Assembly: GCA_003141275.1 (NCBI GenBank)
Contig: PLLM01000059.1
Span: 1-64,000 of the forward strand
DNA length: 64,000 bases
Source: Phycisphaerales bacterium
GTDB lineage: Bacteria; Planctomycetota; Phycisphaerae; Sedimentisphaerales; Anaerobacaceae
Direction: 5' to 3'
In this document: positions 29,416 to 38,367 of the stretch, piece after piece
Layout: the number at the start of each line of letters is the position of its first letter
Numbering within the stretch: the stretch's first letter is position 1
The notes under the pieces: generated by a model
Databases searched by the model: none
Told to the model about the DNA's origin: nothing
Seen by the model: only the letters and a program-made list of their open reading frames with translations
Translations under genes and position numbers: made by a program

Positions 29416-31646
29416 CAGAACTCCGCTCCACCAAGATAAAGTGATTCAGCAATCTGGGCAGTGGTCTCAAAGGGCATAGCATATCTATCATACATAGTTG
29501 CAAGAAGAGTGTCAAACGTGTGCGCCGTTCCAAATTCAAACGGATCTACTCTGCAAAAGTCAAGTTTGCCACACTGGAACGAGCTAAGCAGTTCCTGACC
29601 GGACTCCTGGGCATCAAGCAAGTTTATGGTATATTCATAGGGTCGCATATATTCCTTGGCGACCAGTAATGCATCCGGCCCCCACATATCCGCTGGGCAT
29701 GGGTCGAAAATCTCTAGTGGGGGATGCGGCTTGGTAGATGATGGTTCATCTGTTGATACCTTAACTTCTAATCGCAGAGGCTTATCGATCTTCGCCCCAG
29801 GTCTAGTGACATAACGCAGTACTTCCGGGAGCTTGCGAATATCACAATCCGCTCTGAATAATGTATATGGAACTGCTTCAAGTTCCAAGAATCGATTGAG
29901 ATTCACCGAGTCAACAAGCCGAAAGGCGACTTCTCGCTCGAGTAGCAATAGTCTTCGAAGCATACCATCCCAATCCCGTTCAGGTTGAGACATTCGGCGA
30001 GATATACTGATGCTACCATTCGTAGACAATGAATTGCCTTTGATGTTTACATATGAGGCAAGTTCATCCATGGATACCGCGCCTTCCATGCCGAGTCCGT
30101 TCAGGTTCTGGTGGTTCGCACACTTGTAGGATTCGTCGTTGCTTGTAACTAATTTTTGGGCCTGATCTTCTGGTGGCAGAGTGTTCAGAGCATCCCATAG
30201 TTTCTGTACAGCTGAGCCACAAGAATCCAACACCGAACGGAACGAGACCAAAAATTCTTGGAGAAAATCGTCGACTTGGCGCTCCAACTCTGGCAGAGGA
30301 GTTCCTACTCGACTGTCGGCGGATGCGAGGAACTGAGCCATCCTGTGTTGCCACTGCCATAACGAAAAATTGGGGCTTTCTAGATGCTTGAGAAGATGTT
30401 GTTCGACAGCCAAACCTTTAGGAGAAGGTGCGAGCCATTGGCCATTTTCTCGAATGAGATCCTGACGAAGAAGCGAGGCGATCATTTTGTACCGTGTCGA
30501 GACGGTACCAACATCCCATCGTAACAATTCACGCAAAAGACCTGACTGGCTGTAGGGCCCTCGCTGAAGCTCTACAGAAACTGCGAGAGCCGAGCCCTCA
30601 TGCATATCCTTATCGATACGGGAGCGATCGCCAGCTCCTGGAAACAGAAGAAAAATATAGCCCCGGGTCTTGAACTGGCCCGCTTCCAGCCATCGTCTGC
30701 ACAGGCAATCCAACGCTAGCAGACGCACGCGGCCGACTGTAAATCCTGGGCTTCGTCTCTCCCCACCAGGGATTTGGCGAATGACGTGGTTTAATGTGCC
30801 ACCAATGACAAAGTCCATCGTGTCCCGCAGACGACCGGCTTCGGCGTTGTGCCAGTCGAATTCCCCGGCGTCCTGAATGGCTCGTCTGACTCCAGATACA
30901 CTGGTTTCATTCAAGCAAACCCTAAGAGGCCTATTGGCCATGGTCCTGAATCCTGGTAGAACCGATGCTAGGAATGTTCCAGCAATGTCTAGGTCTGTCG
31001 CGACGTAAAAGCTGTGCCCAGTGTTTCGGTTCATGTGCAACAGGTGGCGTATGTGGGCCATACGCATCCGCGTGGACTTGGACTCTGAATGAAGAGGTAG
31101 GCGCCTCATAGTGGTAGCCAACTGTCGTGGATTGGTTGTGATAGTTGTCGCTGCTGTACCTCTCATTGATGGGAACACAAGGTGCATGTCCAAGTGCTGT
31201 GGATTACCATCAGTATGCAGCACTAGCCAATCTCGGCCGAGATATCCGTCGCGGATCGTATACCAATCGACGCGCTCCATGACCGTAAACGGAGTGATGG
31301 CACCATACTTGCGCGACAGTACATGACGTAGGCTCTTAGTGACCTCTCTTTCTCCCGACCCGTGTGCCGAATCGGCAAATATAAGGCTCACGCATGACCA
31401 GTTAATTCTCTCTTCGTTCCAGTAAGAACGCCATTGTTTCTTAGGTAGGGAAGACAATTTGCAGCGCAGAAGTTGCACAGGGTGGTTCTCCTTGTCTGTT
31501 TCGGCCAAGTGATGGACGAAAATGTCTACATGGTATTGGCTGCATTCTCGGTCATTGCATGGGTAGAGAGGACAGAGGGCACATGCCACTCTCTTGGCCA
31601 TACCTGGCTTTTCGGTAATGATGATGGAGAAGCTCTGGTCATTCAT
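29415..31646 (-). CDS. Divergent type IA topoisomerase-like protein
   Basis: TOPRIM SIIITEKPGMAKRVACAL and FYVATDLDIAG (DxD); ETSVSGVRRAIQDAG; SPGFTVGRVRLLALDCL; LLRELLRWDVGTVSTRYKMIASLLRQDLIREN resembles the GIGRPSTYAxII region. No canonical YxRTDS catalytic-Tyr motif found. Confidence 0.65.
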   Translation of the reverse strand: MNDQSFSIIITEKPGMAKRVACALCPLYPCNDRECSQYHVDIFVHHLAETDKENHPVQLLRCKLSSLPKKQWRSYWNEERINWSCVSLIFADSAHGSGEREVTKSLRHVLSRKYGAITPFTVMERVDWYTIRDGYLGRDWLVLHTDGNPQHLDMHLVFPSMRGTAATTITTNPRQLATTMRRLPLHSESKSTRMRMAHIRHLLHMNRNTGHSFYVATDLDIAGTFLASVLPGFRTMANRPLRVCLNETSVSGVRRAIQDAGEFDWHNAEAGRLRDTMDFVIGGTLNHVIRQIPGGERRSPGFTVGRVRLLALDCLCRRWLEAGQFKTRGYIFLLFPGAGDRSRIDKDMHEGSALAVSVELQRGPYSQSGLLRELLRWDVGTVSTRYKMIASLLRQDLIRENGQWLAPSPKGLAVEQHLLKHLESPNFSLWQWQHRMAQFLASADSRVGTPLPELERQVDDFLQEFLVSFRSVLDSCGSAVQKLWDALNTLPPEDQAQKLVTSNDESYKCANHQNLNGLGMEGAVSMDELASYVNIKGNSLSTNGSISISRRMSQPERDWDGMLRRLLLLEREVAFRLVDSVNLNRFLELEAVPYTLFRADCDIRKLPEVLRYVTRPGAKIDKPLRLEVKVSTDEPSSTKPHPPLEIFDPCPADMWGPDALLVAKEYMRPYEYTINLLDAQESGQELLSSFQCGKLDFCRVDPFEFGTAHTFDTLLATMYDRYAMPFETTAQIAESLYLGGAEF

Positions 31647-34600
31647 ATGTAGAACTCACTCAGCATATCCAACATTGCCGGAAAGTCGATTATTTCTGGT
31701 GGAGTTGGAACGTTCCGAAACACTCGCTGGATATGGGCTTGAGCATCGTGATTGTCCCCGTCATTCATGGCCGGGGGTATCACAACGCGCAAACTCTCCC
31801 GAATTCTCGTCTGTATTATATCCCAGTGGCGGCGTGAGTTCTCAGGGCTGAGGTATTCGTAAGTCACCGCGCCCAACCTACCGGTATTCTTAACGCCCAG
31901 TAGCCGCTCATCAAAAAATATTACAGCACCCCTGTCGTCCTGTGTCCGGTGAACCCTTCCCGCTGTCTGAGCCACCTTGCGCAGAGCGCTCTGTCGATAG
32001 GCCAGGTCCTTACCGATCTCATCATCTCCTCTTCTCATTTTGAAAAGGGAGGTCCGGAGGTTGTTAAGCCAATCCATGTCACCCGCACCCTCATAGGGGA
32101 TGCCAATTATAATTGCCAACTCCATCAACTCACCCCGGAAGTCGACTCCTTCTCCAAAGCCGCCGCCAGTTACACCACATAGGACCGCTGGGATTTTCCC
32201 CGCCAGTTCCTGATAAATCTGCAGCCGCGCGTCGAAATCTCCTAAGCCCTTCAAGGCCTTCTGGTCGACCTGGCTTCGCAACTGTTCAAAGTCGTCGTTC
32301 ACAGGTTTGCGATCGCTGCGGGCAATCAGTAATCGCATCCCATACCGGGACACGTACTCTTTGGTAATGATACCCACAACATGATCTAGAACCCTGTGAC
32401 TTGCGCAGTACAATCCTGTGTGCACGTGCGTTTTTGCCAAGATGGGACCGATCGTGTTTTCTAGCATAGCCTCTTCGGCCTTGCTCAGTACAGGCGCATC
32501 AACGTTCTGGCTGGCAGCACTATGGCAGCCTAAAAAAGCAAATGATAGGTAGTTTTTGACTGGGAAAACAGGATTAATTTTCGCCCGGATACCATGGCCC
32601 AAACCCAGCAAATAAGCAACATCCGAGACTGGCGATAATGTTGCGCTCGCCAATATTGGCGGCCGCAAATCATACCATACGTCCTGGAATCGTTCTGCGG
32701 GATCTAGCGAGTAAAATGAGATTTTCGGCGCGTTTTCTTTCTTGTCCAGAGATGCAGCGAATCCATAAGGTGCCGAGCGAATCCTCCAGAGAATACGGAA
32801 CATTTGCCGCAGACCGTATATGGGCATGCCGTTCCAAAATCCTGCAGTATTTAACATGCTGGCTTCGAATTCAGTGATGGCTCCTTCGCAACGGATAAGA
32901 AACGTCTCAATGCTTCCTCCACCATGTGTCACCAACCGTTCGTCAAGTTCCCTCAACATCAAACTAAGCGATGCGTCTTGCACTGGGCCTGCTTGCTCCT
33001 GTGCAAGTAGTTCTCGAAATACATCCCGGAATGCAACAAGGAAGTCAAACAGGGAAAACGCCTGTTTTAGTACATCCAGTGGCCATTGCTCTGCGGAAAT
33101 ACTCACCGAGTTGTAGAAACTATCGAATTCTTCGTCATGGGCTTTCTCGCAGTTGATAGCTTCCTGTAGTTCAGTCCATGTTCGCAGCGTTGCGTCAGCA
33201 TGCTCATGGAATCGGTCTATTTCCGCTTGCATAGCATCGATTTGCTTCGATAGCCGGACAATCTCATCTCTTCGTTTATCAACATCCCGCTCCCGATCGT
33301 CAAAGATCTCTTGGATGACCTGTTGAGCATCCTGATAAACCTTGTTCTGTTCCGTTTTTTTCGCCTGGATGGCCTCTGCTAGTTCTCTGATACTGGTCGA
33401 CAGGGGATCGACCTTGGAGGCAAGGTCAATCATAGCTTCGTGGAGATCGCTTGCCGCCTGCTGCTTGTTCATCGCGGCCGTGTGGTGGATCTGTCTGATA
33501 GCCCCCGTTGATATAGTTCTTCGAGCTCTATATTCCCTGGCCTCATCCTGAAGTCCATCGCGTCTTTGTTTCAATGCGGATACTTCCTTGCATAGCTGCT
33601 TGTGCTCGGCACAAAGATCGTTGTGTTCTTGCATGAGCCTTTTCGTATCTGCTGATAAGGAAGCCGCGGCACTAAAGATTGTTTGTGCATGATAGATCTG
33701 TGCGGACCATGGAAGGTTCTGAGGCAAATCGGGATCTTCGCCTGCCCTCAGCTTCGGCAGGGCTTTCTTGAAATCGTCGAACGCTTCGTGAATTTCCCTG
33801 TCTTCTGAACGAAGGGACTTGTAGCGCTTTCGCAGGACATCTATTTGGCAGATAAGATCATGTAGCTGCAACTCCTTATTCTGCTTGTCCTGTTCGAACA
33901 GTGTAGTAAGATAACCCACCACGGCACCCTTGTAACCATATTTTAGGTCTTCGACCAAACTAGCCAGATAGTATGAGTTTCCAGTAAGGTCCATGCCTTG
34001 GCCGGGCTCGAGTTCGTTGGTCAGGCAGAGTGAAAGGGCTGGACTCTTCGAAACCATCTCCACCATGTTGTGTGCTTCGTCGATTATTGGCAAGCAAAGA
34101 GATCGCGTTTCTGCACGACCAAGGATGGTCGCTTTCCAGAAGTCATTCAGCATGTAGGGGTAGGTTGTCAGCACTAGACGCGCCTTGCGAGCGCTGGCTC
34201 GCATAAGTGGCACAGGGCATTGACCTCTGTATAGACATGCTTCCATCTCCTGAAGACCACAATTGCCCTTTTCACAAAGATCTTCATCCTTAAAAAAGCG
34301 TGTCTTGCTGTCGTGGATGTGACAGTCTGGGCAAAGCTCCAGTCGCTCTGGATCATCTGAAATTCTCCTCAGGTAATCTAGCTCCTCCTCATTCATGGTA
34401 ATCCCGTCCACAATCCGCTGACACAGTAGACGCCTAAGCGACTTGATGCCAATGTAAACGCTGAAGGACATGTAATCTTCCGGGACAAGATTTTGCGACG
34501 GTACCTTCAAAGTGATCTCTCTCAGGTCTTTCTCTACATTCTGGAGTTGGGGCATCGTCCGTGTCGCATACAACACACGGGAACCAGTATTGGTTGCTAT

Positions 34601-34888
34601 GTAGGCAGCCGCCACCGTAAGTAGTGCCTTGGTCTTACCAAGTCCCGTTGGACCTTCGACAACAGCGGGAATACCGTTAGCTGCAGCCTCGTAGCACGTC
34701 ACCATGAACTGCAGTTGCGAGGGACGAAATGAGTTCTCATGGCCTCCAAGAATTCTATTATATGCCTCGAATAATGGTTGTAGTTTGGTCGTTATCGATC
34801 CTTGATGTACCGTTTTTTCGGCTTTGAGACATTTGAGGTAATTAGGTGTTTGGTAATCTTGACTCACAGGTGTTATTGTTCTTTCCAT
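31643..34888 (-). CDS. XPD/DinG-like superfamily 2 helicase with coiled-coil insertion
   Basis: VVEGPTGLGKTKALL, LCPDCHIHDSKTRFF...CEKGNCGLQEMEACLYRGQCP Cys cluster (Fe-S-like), IIDEAHNMVE, QTAGRVHRTQDDRG. Confidence 0.85.
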   Translation of the reverse strand: MERTITPVSQDYQTPNYLKCLKAEKTVHQGSITTKLQPLFEAYNRILGGHENSFRPSQLQFMVTCYEAAANGIPAVVEGPTGLGKTKALLTVAAAYIATNTGSRVLYATRTMPQLQNVEKDLREITLKVPSQNLVPEDYMSFSVYIGIKSLRRLLCQRIVDGITMNEEELDYLRRISDDPERLELCPDCHIHDSKTRFFKDEDLCEKGNCGLQEMEACLYRGQCPVPLMRASARKARLVLTTYPYMLNDFWKATILGRAETRSLCLPIIDEAHNMVEMVSKSPALSLCLTNELEPGQGMDLTGNSYYLASLVEDLKYGYKGAVVGYLTTLFEQDKQNKELQLHDLICQIDVLRKRYKSLRSEDREIHEAFDDFKKALPKLRAGEDPDLPQNLPWSAQIYHAQTIFSAAASLSADTKRLMQEHNDLCAEHKQLCKEVSALKQRRDGLQDEAREYRARRTISTGAIRQIHHTAAMNKQQAASDLHEAMIDLASKVDPLSTSIRELAEAIQAKKTEQNKVYQDAQQVIQEIFDDRERDVDKRRDEIVRLSKQIDAMQAEIDRFHEHADATLRTWTELQEAINCEKAHDEEFDSFYNSVSISAEQWPLDVLKQAFSLFDFLVAFRDVFRELLAQEQAGPVQDASLSLMLRELDERLVTHGGGSIETFLIRCEGAITEFEASMLNTAGFWNGMPIYGLRQMFRILWRIRSAPYGFAASLDKKENAPKISFYSLDPAERFQDVWYDLRPPILASATLSPVSDVAYLLGLGHGIRAKINPVFPVKNYLSFAFLGCHSAASQNVDAPVLSKAEEAMLENTIGPILAKTHVHTGLYCASHRVLDHVVGIITKEYVSRYGMRLLIARSDRKPVNDDFEQLRSQVDQKALKGLGDFDARLQIYQELAGKIPAVLCGVTGGGFGEGVDFRGELMELAIIIGIPYEGAGDMDWLNNLRTSLFKMRRGDDEIGKDLAYRQSALRKVAQTAGRVHRTQDDRGAVIFFDERLLGVKNTGRLGAVTYEYLSPENSRRHWDIIQTRIRESLRVVIPPAMNDGDNHDAQAHIQRVFRNVPTPPEIIDFPAMLDMLSEFYI

Positions 34889-35037
34889 TTATAACTTTTT
34901 TATCAACTGATCGATATATTACAGGTAAAAGCTCAAACCTTCAAGCCTTTTTGTTCGAATGCATCTTATAACCTCCTGAGAGTTGTGACGGGTCAGGCTA
35001 TATGAAAGAACGCATTGTAAACTGTAATATCATGAAC

Positions 35038-35146
35038 CCGTACCATAAAATACTCATCCGACGTTAAGTATTTAGGAAAGGCAATTTTACAGACAGCTTA
35101 TTTTATTGAAATTGGTCGATTTTCCAATAGTTATGCAGTATAATTC
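35038..35146 (+). repeat. Dispersed ~100-bp intergenic repeat, copy 1
   Basis: CCGTACCATAAAATACTCATCCGACGTTAA...TTTTATTGAAATTGGTCGATTTTCC...TATAATTC. Confidence 0.7.
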
Positions 35147-35203
35147 ATTTGTCAGAAACGCTGTGGTGAGCTTTTGAAGTCATACAGGAGGGCGGCCTGA
35201 TGG

Positions 35204-35380
35204 ATGGCGATGAATATTTTTATAGTACGGGATATCAAGAACCGCACGCTAGACTCCATCCTGTTCCCCGATCCCACCACCATGATCGCCAACGCACCCA
35301 AGATTCTCAGCGACATGAACGCGATGTTCCCGCCTTGCGAAGGCCGGTTTGTGGTTGGACCGATGATCCAACTCGGATGA
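35204..35380 (+). CDS. Possible 58-aa small protein
   Basis: MAMNIFIVRDIKNRTLDSILFPDPTTMIANAPKILSDMNAMFPPCEGRFVVGPMIQLG in a different frame from the listed 35200 ORF; shared leader with 51311-51366. Confidence 0.3.
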   Translation: MAMNIFIVRDIKNRTLDSILFPDPTTMIANAPKILSDMNAMFPPCEGRFVVGPMIQLG

Positions 35381-35480
35381 GGCACACCTAATATTGTTCG
35401 CCGTCAGCGTAAAGTAGGACAGAGAGTAGTAGAGAGGTAATTGTTAGGGACTACTGACACATGGAAAATCAAATGTTTAT

Positions 35481-38207
35481 GTGAGAAAACTCAAGAACAT
35501 GTCACGCAGCAATTACCATTTTGCTCGATTTCACCCCCATCTGCTGAGCGGTGAGAAAGTCGCGTTCTTGGTAGGATCTGGGATTTCCATTGATTCGCCA
35601 GCATGTTTGCCATCTGGTCGGACGTTCTTGAAAGCTCTCATAAGCGGCATCTCGCCGAACAACGATGTTCGTGATAAGATTTTGGATCTCTGCACGGAAC
35701 CTTGGCGTCGAAAATCTGTGCATGCACTGAGTAAGCACAACCTCTTAGATATTCTCAGGTTCGAACAGATAGTTGGCATTGTGGCTGAATCGGTAGATCC
35801 ATATCTAAATGTTCTTCGGCTTTTTGATGCTGAGAATCGCCCGAACGAAAACCACCGATTGTTGGCTTCCCTTGCAAAACAAGGCCACTACATATTCACG
35901 ACGAATTTTGACGGATTGCTCGAAACAGCGATGCCGAATGCAAGGTTGCGCTCTGTTATAACTGCGGAGGATTACTCTCTTGCGCGACGTGGCAGGGTCT
36001 CGCCTGATAAATCTGTTTTCAAACTTCACGGCTCCTGGCGCGATTCCAGCGGACGTCTACGGAGTGACAGCATCAAAGCGACGATAGAACGCGTTGCCAA
36101 GAACGGAATATGCAGGAACTCTGGAAGTTCTTCGCTGCGTTTCTTTCGTGAAGTTCTGCGAAAGCACCATTTGGTCATCGTTGGCTACTCCGGGTGGGAC
36201 GATTTTGACGTTATCGAAACATTGCTCACTACCGACTCAGACAAGACATTGGTCTGGGTTGATCATTCTAAGCATGATGAAGCAAATGTCATGAACGCCA
36301 AAAAATTATTTGATGAATTGGATGATGATTGGTCACGGCCACGATCTAAGGCAGCACTAAATCTCGTTAAGATATTTCAGAACGGTATACGCAAGCCCGA
36401 GAAATTGATTCTCATGGAAGCATCTACGACACCGTACCTCCGCTCCCTGATTGGCAAGGTACAGATCAGACCCGCGAAAGTGCAGAAGCAGGACAGGCAT
36501 ATACGTCCTGACGAGTTCATCCGACGCTGGAGATTTCAGGTGGCTCCCTACAAGGCACAACACTGGTACCTTTGTGGCAAGTTTTTTAATATGATGGGAA
36601 GATGGGACTCTGCGGCAGCTTGTTTCCGGAAATCGGTGTCAGCTTCACGAGGGGAATCCTCGCTAGAACCAACTAAGAAGGCCGCTTTGAGTCTTCTGGC
36701 AGCTATTGACTGCGATATGGGTCGTATTATGCGAGCTGAACGAGCATTTCGCATCCTCCTGCCACACTATGCAGCTATTGGCAACGCTACAAAATACTGT
36801 GACACATTGCACAGTCTGGCCATCTGCGCACACAATCGTGGGGATGATCGGAGCGCCCTCTTAACTGCTAGACGAGCTTTACACTATGCACGTGCAAAAC
36901 AATACAAGTACGGGATTGCATCGATCTCCAACTTTATTGGTGGGATTCATGCTACGCGTGCGTTTTTTTCTGCGTCACGAGACTGCTTTGAGAATTCAAT
37001 TAAGATTTCCCGCAGTCTTGGCGATCTCCGGGGGTTGGCGGCCGTTCTTAGCAACCTTGGAGACCAGTTGATAAGTGAAAAACGCTATCTTCAGGCTTCT
37101 CGGACACTTCTCGAGGCGCTTAACAACTATCGGAAATTAAATGACTACCAGGGGCAATCGATCACTCAGAACAAGTTCGGAATGCTCTACGCTGCCGTGG
37201 GCGACACTAAGAGGGCGAAGAGAGCTTTTCGTGAGCAACTGCATATTGATGACATTCGTGGTGATTTCGCAGGTCAAGCGATTGCACATCTCAACCTCGC
37301 ACTCGTAGCTGACAACAAAAAGGAAGCTTTGATTGAACTGGAAGAAGCCGAGTCGGTTGGGACTAAGATTGATGACAAGAGATTTGAGTCGCGAATCCTC
37401 AAGGGTCGCGGACGAGTCCTAGTGGGAAGGCATCACTGGTTCGAGGCAGCTAATTATTTCAGAAAATCGCTACGTCTCCAAAAGAAGATAGGATACGACC
37501 CCGACGGTCTTTCTACATTTTTCCATTTGGCGGAATGCCTTCAAGAATTAGGGGAGGAAAGGTATGTTCCACGATTGTTGGATACCGCATTTTCTCAGGC
37601 TAAAAACGCCGGACAACATGGTGTGGCCTGGTATTTCCGTCTTGAAAAAGCTCTAATTCTCAAGGATCACGGTTGTGTCCAAGAATGCCTCGACCTTTTA
37701 CATCGTTGTTTTCGCTCAGGCTACCTCCGAGGTGACTTTGAATTGGCTTGCCAATCAGCCTTGAACATAGCTCTAATCGATTGTGATGATGGACGATGTG
37801 TAAATGCGCAGCGTCGAGTGCTTCGACAACTTGTTGAATGCCTACGAATAAAAGATCGTGAGCAACTCGGCTGTTGTTTGTACGCCTTGGGACAGGTTTT
37901 TGAGAAACAAGATTATATCGAGATAGCCTCGCAAAGCTACCTGCTCGAACAGTTTGTCTGGTCTGATCCTTTGTTCGGTACCCACAAAAAGGATGAGGAA
38001 AAAGCGAAGGCGAATTTTGCGAGGACATGTACGCTTGTGCCCCAACGAGTTTCGCGATGGTTGGATAGGCAAAAGCGTAACTTGTCTGCTATACTGGAAG
38101 GGGAACGACTCAAAAACTCTATCTCTCCCGACTGGCTTCCTCAGTGCATAGTTCGTTCTGTGAGGAAACTCGCGGCACGAGCACGTCGTTATGCACGAGA
38201 ATATTAG
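35481..38207 (+). CDS. SIR2-like domain protein with C-terminal TPR repeats
   Basis: VAFLVGSGISIDSP, IFTTNFDGLLE, FKLHGSW, IVGYSGWDDFDV followed by many TPR-like helices. Confidence 0.88.
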   Translation: MRKLKNMSRSNYHFARFHPHLLSGEKVAFLVGSGISIDSPACLPSGRTFLKALISGISPNNDVRDKILDLCTEPWRRKSVHALSKHNLLDILRFEQIVGIVAESVDPYLNVLRLFDAENRPNENHRLLASLAKQGHYIFTTNFDGLLETAMPNARLRSVITAEDYSLARRGRVSPDKSVFKLHGSWRDSSGRLRSDSIKATIERVAKNGICRNSGSSSLRFFREVLRKHHLVIVGYSGWDDFDVIETLLTTDSDKTLVWVDHSKHDEANVMNAKKLFDELDDDWSRPRSKAALNLVKIFQNGIRKPEKLILMEASTTPYLRSLIGKVQIRPAKVQKQDRHIRPDEFIRRWRFQVAPYKAQHWYLCGKFFNMMGRWDSAAACFRKSVSASRGESSLEPTKKAALSLLAAIDCDMGRIMRAERAFRILLPHYAAIGNATKYCDTLHSLAICAHNRGDDRSALLTARRALHYARAKQYKYGIASISNFIGGIHATRAFFSASRDCFENSIKISRSLGDLRGLAAVLSNLGDQLISEKRYLQASRTLLEALNNYRKLNDYQGQSITQNKFGMLYAAVGDTKRAKRAFREQLHIDDIRGDFAGQAIAHLNLALVADNKKEALIELEEAESVGTKIDDKRFESRILKGRGRVLVGRHHWFEAANYFRKSLRLQKKIGYDPDGLSTFFHLAECLQELGEERYVPRLLDTAFSQAKNAGQHGVAWYFRLEKALILKDHGCVQECLDLLHRCFRSGYLRGDFELACQSALNIALIDCDDGRCVNAQRRVLRQLVECLRIKDREQLGCCLYALGQVFEKQDYIEIASQSYLLEQFVWSDPLFGTHKKDEEKAKANFARTCTLVPQRVSRWLDRQKRNLSAILEGERLKNSISPDWLPQCIVRSVRKLAARARRYAREY

Positions 38208-38367
38208 ATATCAAGCACTCAATGAGGGTGCGCTAGGAATGTTTAGCATGGGGTTTAGAGTATACGTCCAGTACGACGCAAATACTTAACCATTTAAATA
38301 TAGGAAAGATGAAAAAGGCAAGAAGCAGATCGGTTAGTTTATTAATCAGTTTAGTTATAATAGTTCC

